From: Halichondria panicea
Lineage: Eukaryota; Porifera; Demospongiae; Suberitida; Halichondriidae
Reading direction: 5' to 3'
Assembly: GCF_963675165.1 (NCBI RefSeq)
Contig: NC_087377.1
Location: forward strand, 14,256,198 to 14,320,197
Length of the DNA stretch: 64,000 bases
In this document: piece after piece, positions 60,301 through 64,000 of the stretch
Layout: each line of letters opens with the position of its first letter
Numbering within the stretch: position 1 is the first letter of the stretch
Program-made: the position numbers and the translations under genes
Notes under the pieces: model-generated
What the model was told of the DNA's origin: nothing
Databases searched by the model: none
What the model saw: only the letters and a program-made list of their open reading frames with translations

Positions 60301-63300
60301 GATCACTTGAGCTGTAAATGTGTAGGCTATCTCGAATAAAGGCCGCGTGTAGTTAGCTAGCTGGCAACGTGCAAGTTTCTTAGCTTTTACTCGCTTTCAT
60401 TCGACAACAAAGCTTTAACATCGAAATCTACCACAGTAAAACTAATAACTTGTTGTGTGAAGGCTATCCATGCTGTAAACGCAGTGCTGTGGCATCCAGG
60501 TGAGTAGATTCACATATTATTACAAACAGACAAACAAACAAACCAAACGACTACTATACCGTGGCCGCCCATGCGCACCTCGGGTAATAGCATTAGTGTA
60601 TTTACTGTTCATAGGTACTCTAGTACATGGATCAATGCTTGCATGCTTTAATTCTTTTGTTGAGGCTTGCTGAGGCTGCTGAGGAAGATATTCCATGTGT
60701 CGTACTTGAATTCTTCATCACTTGTAGCAATACTCTGACTTGACCACACCGACTATTATCTTTTATACATGAAAGGTAATGTAGACACTACTAGATATAT
60801 TGAAGTGTAAATGGCTCCTTCCATAGCTACTTCTTGTCTGGAATCTCCTCGCCCGGCTTTAGAGATATCTCTTCAATTCAATTTAGGTTGCTAGGCAACC
60901 AAAACACATTCAATATGAATAATGGACAAATATTTTCTGGCTTTAATTTTCACAACACTATATCTAACATTTTTAGGGGATTTCTTAGTACATGAGGCAT
61001 ACAGTGAAAATTAATCCGACAAATGGGCTTCCTCTTATTATACATTTAGAACAGTATATTGAATGTATACAGTTCTTAAAATGATGGCATAATGGGTTAA
61101 TTCTTTTGACAAGTGCATCAGGGTTTCATCTATTGGATAAAAAGTTTAGGGTTATGCGTACTGCAAAATGCTAAACCTACTTTTGTTGAGCACACCCCCT
61201 GTTACAAGCTAATGCATCACAGTAGATTTATAATTTATAATACCGTTAGCTGGAAATTTTCGTGAGGTGCAAAATTTCGCGTTTTTTGAGAGCAGAGCAG
61301 TTTACGCGAAAATTAAAACCGGTATAAACTCTCATGCATCGGTATTTCACATGCAAAGCTATTGGTGGGTGTGGTTTCCTGGCATTGAAACGTGAATATT
61401 AGAACCTAAAGCTGAGCATTTTGGGGAAGGGTCACCCCTGCCCCCCCCCCCCCCCCCCGATGCATTAGATATGAAACCATTATAATTATGCTGAATTTGC
61501 GGCAGTATACTCAAACCAATTGTATTGTTAACATTATAGAGTTCTATTAACCGACCTAAAGAGGAGACAGAACTTGTTAAGCCACAAACTAATGAAGCAA
61601 CCTACAACGGTACTGAAACCAGCAATGCACCACCACTCTCCAAGGCAGTGCAGGATAAAGACGGAAAGCAGGAACCCAAGTATAGGTTCTCTTTGGGGCC
61701 TCTCAAGTTTGGAAAGAGTGGAGATACTACTCCAATTGGTGGTGCTCCACCGGTAGTTCCCCCTGGACAGACATACCTACCAGCTGGGGTAAGTGGCCAA
61801 TATACTGCGATTGGTAGGCCCTCATTATGCTGGTAAGTCGGTTTGATACAATTCTCTCCTTAACTTCCTCCCTTACATTTAGAATGACAATACAACAAGA
61901 AAACTATAAAATATTAATGTCCAATGCCTTGGGTTAATTTTTTGACCAGCATAATAATCGACTGAATTTGAGGCAGTATACTCAAAAGCATAATTGGAAG
62001 AAAAAAGAACATAATGTAGTTTTCCAGGGTCGATTGTTCAATATTATTTTATCGTTTTAGAGTAACCGACCTGACGAGGAGAATGGTCAAACAGAACTTG
62101 TGAAGCCACAAACTGACGAAGCAACCTACAACAGTTCTGAAACCAGCAATGCACCACCATTCTCCGAGGCAATGCAAGATAAAGACGCAAAGCAGGAACC
62201 CAAGTACAGATTCTCTTTGGGGCCTCTCAAGTTTGGAAGGAGTGAAGATACTACTCCTATTAATTGTGCTCCTGTGACCTCACCGGTAGTTACCCTTGGA
62301 CAGACGGACCTGCCAGCTGGGGTAAGTAACCAATATTTTGCGATTGGTAAATTATTATTGTTTCAGAATTCTATTAACCGACCTGACGAGAAGAATGGTC
62401 AAACAGAAGTTGTGAAGCCACAAACTGACGAAACAACCTACAACAGTTCTGAAACCGGCAATGCACCACCATTCTCCGAGGCAGTGCAAGATAAAGACGC
62501 AAAGCAGGAACCCAAGTACAGATTCTCTTTGGGGCCTCTCAAGTTTGGAAGGAGTGAAGATACTACTCCTATTGGTTGTGCTCCTGTGACCTCACCGGTA
62601 GTTACCCCTGGACAGACGGACCTGCCAGCTGGGGTAAGTAACCAATATTTTGCGATTGGTAAATTATTATTGTTTCAGAATTCTATTAACCGACCTGACG
62701 AGAAGAATGGTCAAACAGAAGTTGTGAAGCCACAAACTGACGAAGCAACCTACAACAGTTCTGAAACCAGCAATGCACCACCATTCTCCGAGGCAGTGCA
62801 AGATAAAGACTCAAAGCAGGAACCCAAGTACAGATTCTCTTTGGGGCCTCTCAAGTTTGGAAGGAGTGAAGATACTACTCCTATTGGTTGTGCTCCTGTG
62901 ACCTCACCGGTAGTTACCCCTGGACAGACGGACCTGCCAGCTGGGGTAAGTAACCAATATTTTGCGATTGGTAAATTATTATTGTTTCAGAATTCTATTA
63001 ACCGACCTGACGAGAAGAATGGTCAAACAGAAGTTGTGAAGCCACAAACTGACGAAGCAACCTACAACAGTTCTGAAACCAGCAATGCACCACCATTCTC
63101 CGAGGCAGTGCAAGATAAAGACTCAAAGCAGGAACCCAAGTACAGATTCTCTTTGGGGCCTCTCAAGTTTGGAAGGAGTGAAGATACTACTCCTATTGAT
63201 TGTGCTCCTGTGACCTCACCGGTAGTTACCCTTGGACAGACGGACCTGCCAGCTGGGGTAAGTAACCAATATTTTGCGATTGGTAAATTATTATTGTTTC

Positions 63301-64000
63301 AGAATTCTATTAACCGACCTGACGAGAAGAATGGTCAAACAGAAGTTGTGAAGCCACAAACTGACGAAGCAACCTACAACAGTTCTGAAACCGGCAATGC
63401 ACCACCATTCTCCGAGGCAGTGCAAGATAAAGATGCAAAGCAGGAACCCAAGTACAGATTCTCTTTGGGGCCTCTCAAGTTTGGAAGGAGTGAAGATACT
63501 ACTCCTATTGGTTGTGCTCCTGTGACCTCACCGGTAGTTACCCCTGGACAGACGGACCTGCCAGCTGGGGTAAGTAACCAATATTTTGCGATTGGTAAAT
63601 TATTATTGTTTCAGAATTCTATTAACCGACCTGACGAGAAGAATCGTCAAACAGAAGTTGTGAAGCCACAAACTGACGAAGCAACCTACAGCAGTTCTGA
63701 AACCGGCAATGCACCACCATTCTCCGAGGCAATGCAAGATAAAGACGCAAAGCAGGAACCCAAGTACAGATTCTCTTTGGGGCCTCTCAAGTTTGGAAGG
63801 AGTGAAGATACTACTCCTATTGATTGTGCTCCTGTGACCTCACCGGTAGTTACCCTTGGACAGACGGACCTGCCAGCTGGGGTAAGTAACCAATATTTTG
63901 CGATTGGTAAATTATTATTGTTTCAGAATTCTATTAACCGACCTGACGAGAAGAATGGTCAAACAGAAGTTGTGAAGCCACAAACTGACGAAGCAACCTA
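45320..64000 (+). CDS. Three-TM Ig/FN3 receptor with repeated-exon tail (receptor C), 3' incomplete
   Basis: Exons with agreeing phases: 45320-45428 (signal peptide), 45493-45959 (Ig-like plus first FN3 strand), 50908-51118 (FN3), 53741-54019 (juxtamembrane module), 54083-54163 (TM1), 54215-54340 (TM2), 54397-54516 (TM3), 54564-54639, 54694-54985, 55050-55283 (tail repeat unit 0), 61540-61788 (1), 62061-62321 (2), 62367-62633 (3), 62679-62945 (4), 62991-63257 (5), 63303-63569 (6), 63615-63881 (7), 63927 onward (8). About 1300 residues lie in the window and the 3' end is beyond it. The intron 54341-54396 has a GC donor. Each tail unit has TYNSSE and KYRFSLGPLKFG. The Ig module is that of receptors B and D; the three TM exons are those of A and E. 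A signalling receptor with a repetitive tail is inferred. Confidence 0.8.
46590..48615. mobile_element. Foldback element in the first large intron of receptor C
   Basis: Outer arms 46600-46870 and 48362-48600 and inner arms 46876-47200 and 47270-47612 are inverted copies (CATGGAAACATAAGGTGGTG; GTAATCTTGTACAGCTAAGG; and others). Together they form one long palindrome of about 1.2 kb with a 70-bp loop. The right arm is split by copy B (47622-48361). Confidence 0.8.
47622..48361 (-). mobile_element. Palindrome-bearing element, copy B (inserted in the foldback arm)
   Basis: Reverse complement of copy A minus its nested TTAA element. Both end hairpins are kept. It lies within the right arm of the foldback at the point corresponding to about 46870 in the left arm. 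The order of events is therefore: foldback, then copy B; separately copy A, then the TTAA element into A. Confidence 0.8.
48838..48985. repeat. Hairpin with CGGAAGTTC arms
   Basis: GCGGAAGTTCGAGAAGC and CATGTAGCTCGAGGC pair with their complements at 48918-48950, and the outer CACGGTTGCAAGTGCTCTATTG pairs loosely with the other side. MITE-like, no ORF. Confidence 0.6.
49010..49290 (+). repeat. R1 repeat copy 2
   Basis: Contains the TAGAACTAACTACTAAGTAGAATAGCAACC block and GCAATGGCTTTCAACG followed by GGTAAGCAAAACTAG. Confidence 0.65.
49620..49935 (+). repeat. R1 repeat copy 3
   Basis: Nearly identical to the copy at 32410-32725, including the ACACAGACACACAAACACAC end. Confidence 0.75.
50325..50850. 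mobile_element. Foldback element with the TTTTAATCGG ends
   Basis: Outer arms CAATTAAAATACGGCTTGTATC (50331) and the complement at 50815-50845. Inner arms CTGAAGCCAAAAGAGGCTCTC (50513) and its complement at 50665-50690. No coding capacity. Related to the 64-bp palindrome at 26.36 kb. Confidence 0.7.
51197..52040 (+). repeat. Composite repeat R2 plus R1
   Basis: R2 starts AACGAGTGTTGCAAGTGTGCGC and is followed by TGGCCTGTAGCCAAACAGTG, then an R1 copy (51680-52040) with GCAACAGCCTTCAATGTGAG. The same composite, longer, occurs at 55815-57090. It may be one mobile element with R1 as its 3' part. Confidence 0.65.
52617..53310 (-). pseudogene. pogo/Tigger-like transposase fragment
   Basis: At 53041-53301 the - strand reads KLYICPDQIFNCDEMRLVQ followed by an SRTDQAW segment; PDQIFNCDE is the region of the first catalytic Asp in Tigger/pogo DDE transposases. 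A TIR-like CAGTAGAACCTCGATTATCCGGA lies at 52619-52641. Frames are broken and the rest of the domain is gone. Confidence 0.55.
55325..55740 (-). repeat. R1 repeat copy, inverted
   Basis: Reverse-oriented copy just downstream of tail unit 0 of receptor C, beginning with the CTCGTGCGGCTACGCC-type end and containing the complement of GCAACAGC...AATGTGAGTC. Confidence 0.7.
55815..57090 (+). repeat. Composite repeat R2 plus R1, second copy, with nested MITE
   Basis: Same order as at 51.2-52.0 kb. A short frame 56857-57009 begins at ATG, runs MATRASSFNRSFLTLVANKK and ends at a GTGAGT that looks like a splice donor. The MITE at 55988-56368 is inserted in the R2 part. Confidence 0.65.
55988..56368. 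mobile_element. 381-bp MITE with CAGGGGYGGAGGAAG ends
   Basis: The left end CAGGGGCGGAGGAAG and right end CTTCCTCCACCCCTG are inverted. AAATG is duplicated on both sides (55983-55987 and 56369-56373), and the uninterrupted version is seen at about 51357. A related copy is at about 59885-60140. Confidence 0.75.
57600..58560 (-). pseudogene. Crypton-like tyrosine recombinase remnant
   Basis: The - strand fragments, 5' to 3', read LQSAGVGSVYKQAE...DHSADTLLN (58114-58443), GLYFALRSGGEHRQLR (58016-58246), then VNEQLVMERTGHTS and, one frame on, SIEGIRSYKRTSLEQ (about 57690-57810). The GH-x-R and terminal SYKR box is the tyrosine-recombinase catalytic end seen in Crypton-derived and ZMYM/QRICH-type proteins. 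Frameshifts and stops show decay. It lies in an intron of receptor C. Confidence 0.65.
59085..59515. mobile_element. MITE with 37-bp inverted repeats
   Basis: GTGACAGGCTCTGGGAAAACC at the left and its complement, starting TAGTCTGGTTTTCCTAGAGC, at the right. No ORF. Confidence 0.75.
59880..60140. mobile_element. MITE related to the 55988 element
   Basis: Starts AGTGGCGTAGGAGCAGGGGG and contains TGCCTGACCAATATT, ending TTTGCCTGACCAATGCAAAATTGC...CCTACACC. The same internal TGCCTGACCAATATT occurs in the 55988-56368 element. Confidence 0.6.
60141..61539. other. Intron of receptor C, little recognised
   Basis: An AAACAGACAAACAAAC tract and CTACTATACCGTGGCCGCCC at 60525-60580 resemble 44225-44270. 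A TACCGTTAGCTGGAAATTTTCG fragment is at 61241-61325. An 18-base poly-C run is at 61441-61458. No ORF of interest. Confidence 0.5.
61540..64000 (+). repeat. Tandem exon/intron array, 312-bp period
   Basis: From 62322 onward the donor site recurs at 62322, 62634, 62946, 63258, 63570 and 63882, exactly every 312 bp. Each unit is a 267-bp exon (89 codons, phase 0 at both ends) and a 45-bp intron GTAAGTAACC...TTTCAG. Units 1 and 2 (61540, 62061) are diverged, with exons of 249 and 261 bp and a 272-bp intron between them. Units 3 to 8 are nearly identical. Unit 0 (55050) is an isolated ancestral-looking unit of 234 bp. Confidence 0.9.

Noticed and set aside
61540-64000. CRISPR-like or satellite array
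   Set aside because: The 312-bp repeats are coding exons with consensus splice sites and phase-0 borders, continuous with the receptor gene. Unit size and composition do not fit CRISPR.

Overview
The window is eukaryotic. Genes are split by short GT-AG introns (mostly 45-110 bp), the DNA is AT-rich, and most of the remaining sequence is transposon debris. Ig/FN3-type receptors with tyrosine-rich tails, telomere-like TTAGGG repeats and metazoan-type LINE, Ty3/gypsy, hAT, TTAA-target and Crypton-like remnants all point to an animal. The short introns and the style of the receptor proteins suggest a sponge, probably a demosponge. That last step is inference, because no marker gene here settles the species.

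Layout. (i) 1-24 kb is a cluster of related receptor genes on both strands: the 3' end of a three-TM receptor (1-1551, +), an Ig single-TM receptor (5825-7360, -), a complete three-TM receptor (12203-15762, +) and an Ig/FN3 single-TM receptor (21736-24129, -). Two pseudogene fragments of the first gene (about 4 kb and 18.5 kb) and LINE and gypsy remnants lie between them. (ii) 24-33 kb is gene-poor and holds a LINE with a YADD reverse transcriptase on the - strand, a hAT-type MITE with an 8-bp target duplication and a gypsy integrase remnant. (iii) 33.4-43.6 kb is bounded by long inverted repeats of about 260 bp. It encloses two convergent multi-exon genes that start with the same N-terminal peptide: a HIRAN-like gene (+) and a long unknown gene (-). 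The whole looks like a large two-gene DNA transposon, itself hit by two TTAA-flanked elements. (iv) 45.3-64 kb is one very large receptor gene (+): signal peptide, Ig, FN3, a juxtamembrane module, three TM segments, then a cytoplasmic tail built from a tandem array of 267-bp exons separated by identical 45-bp introns. The array runs off the window. The gene's large introns hold foldback elements, MITEs, a Tigger-like fragment and a Crypton-like recombinase remnant.

How the genes relate. Five receptor loci share an N-terminal Ig module and/or a three-TM exon cassette of nearly constant exon length. Their tails are dominated by tyrosine motifs, several of the form N-x-S-Y-x-x-hydrophobic, which suggests phosphotyrosine-dependent signalling or endocytosis. 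No function has been tested. The main novelty candidates are the tail exon array, whose introns are frame-preserving and stop-free, and the two-gene inverted-repeat element.
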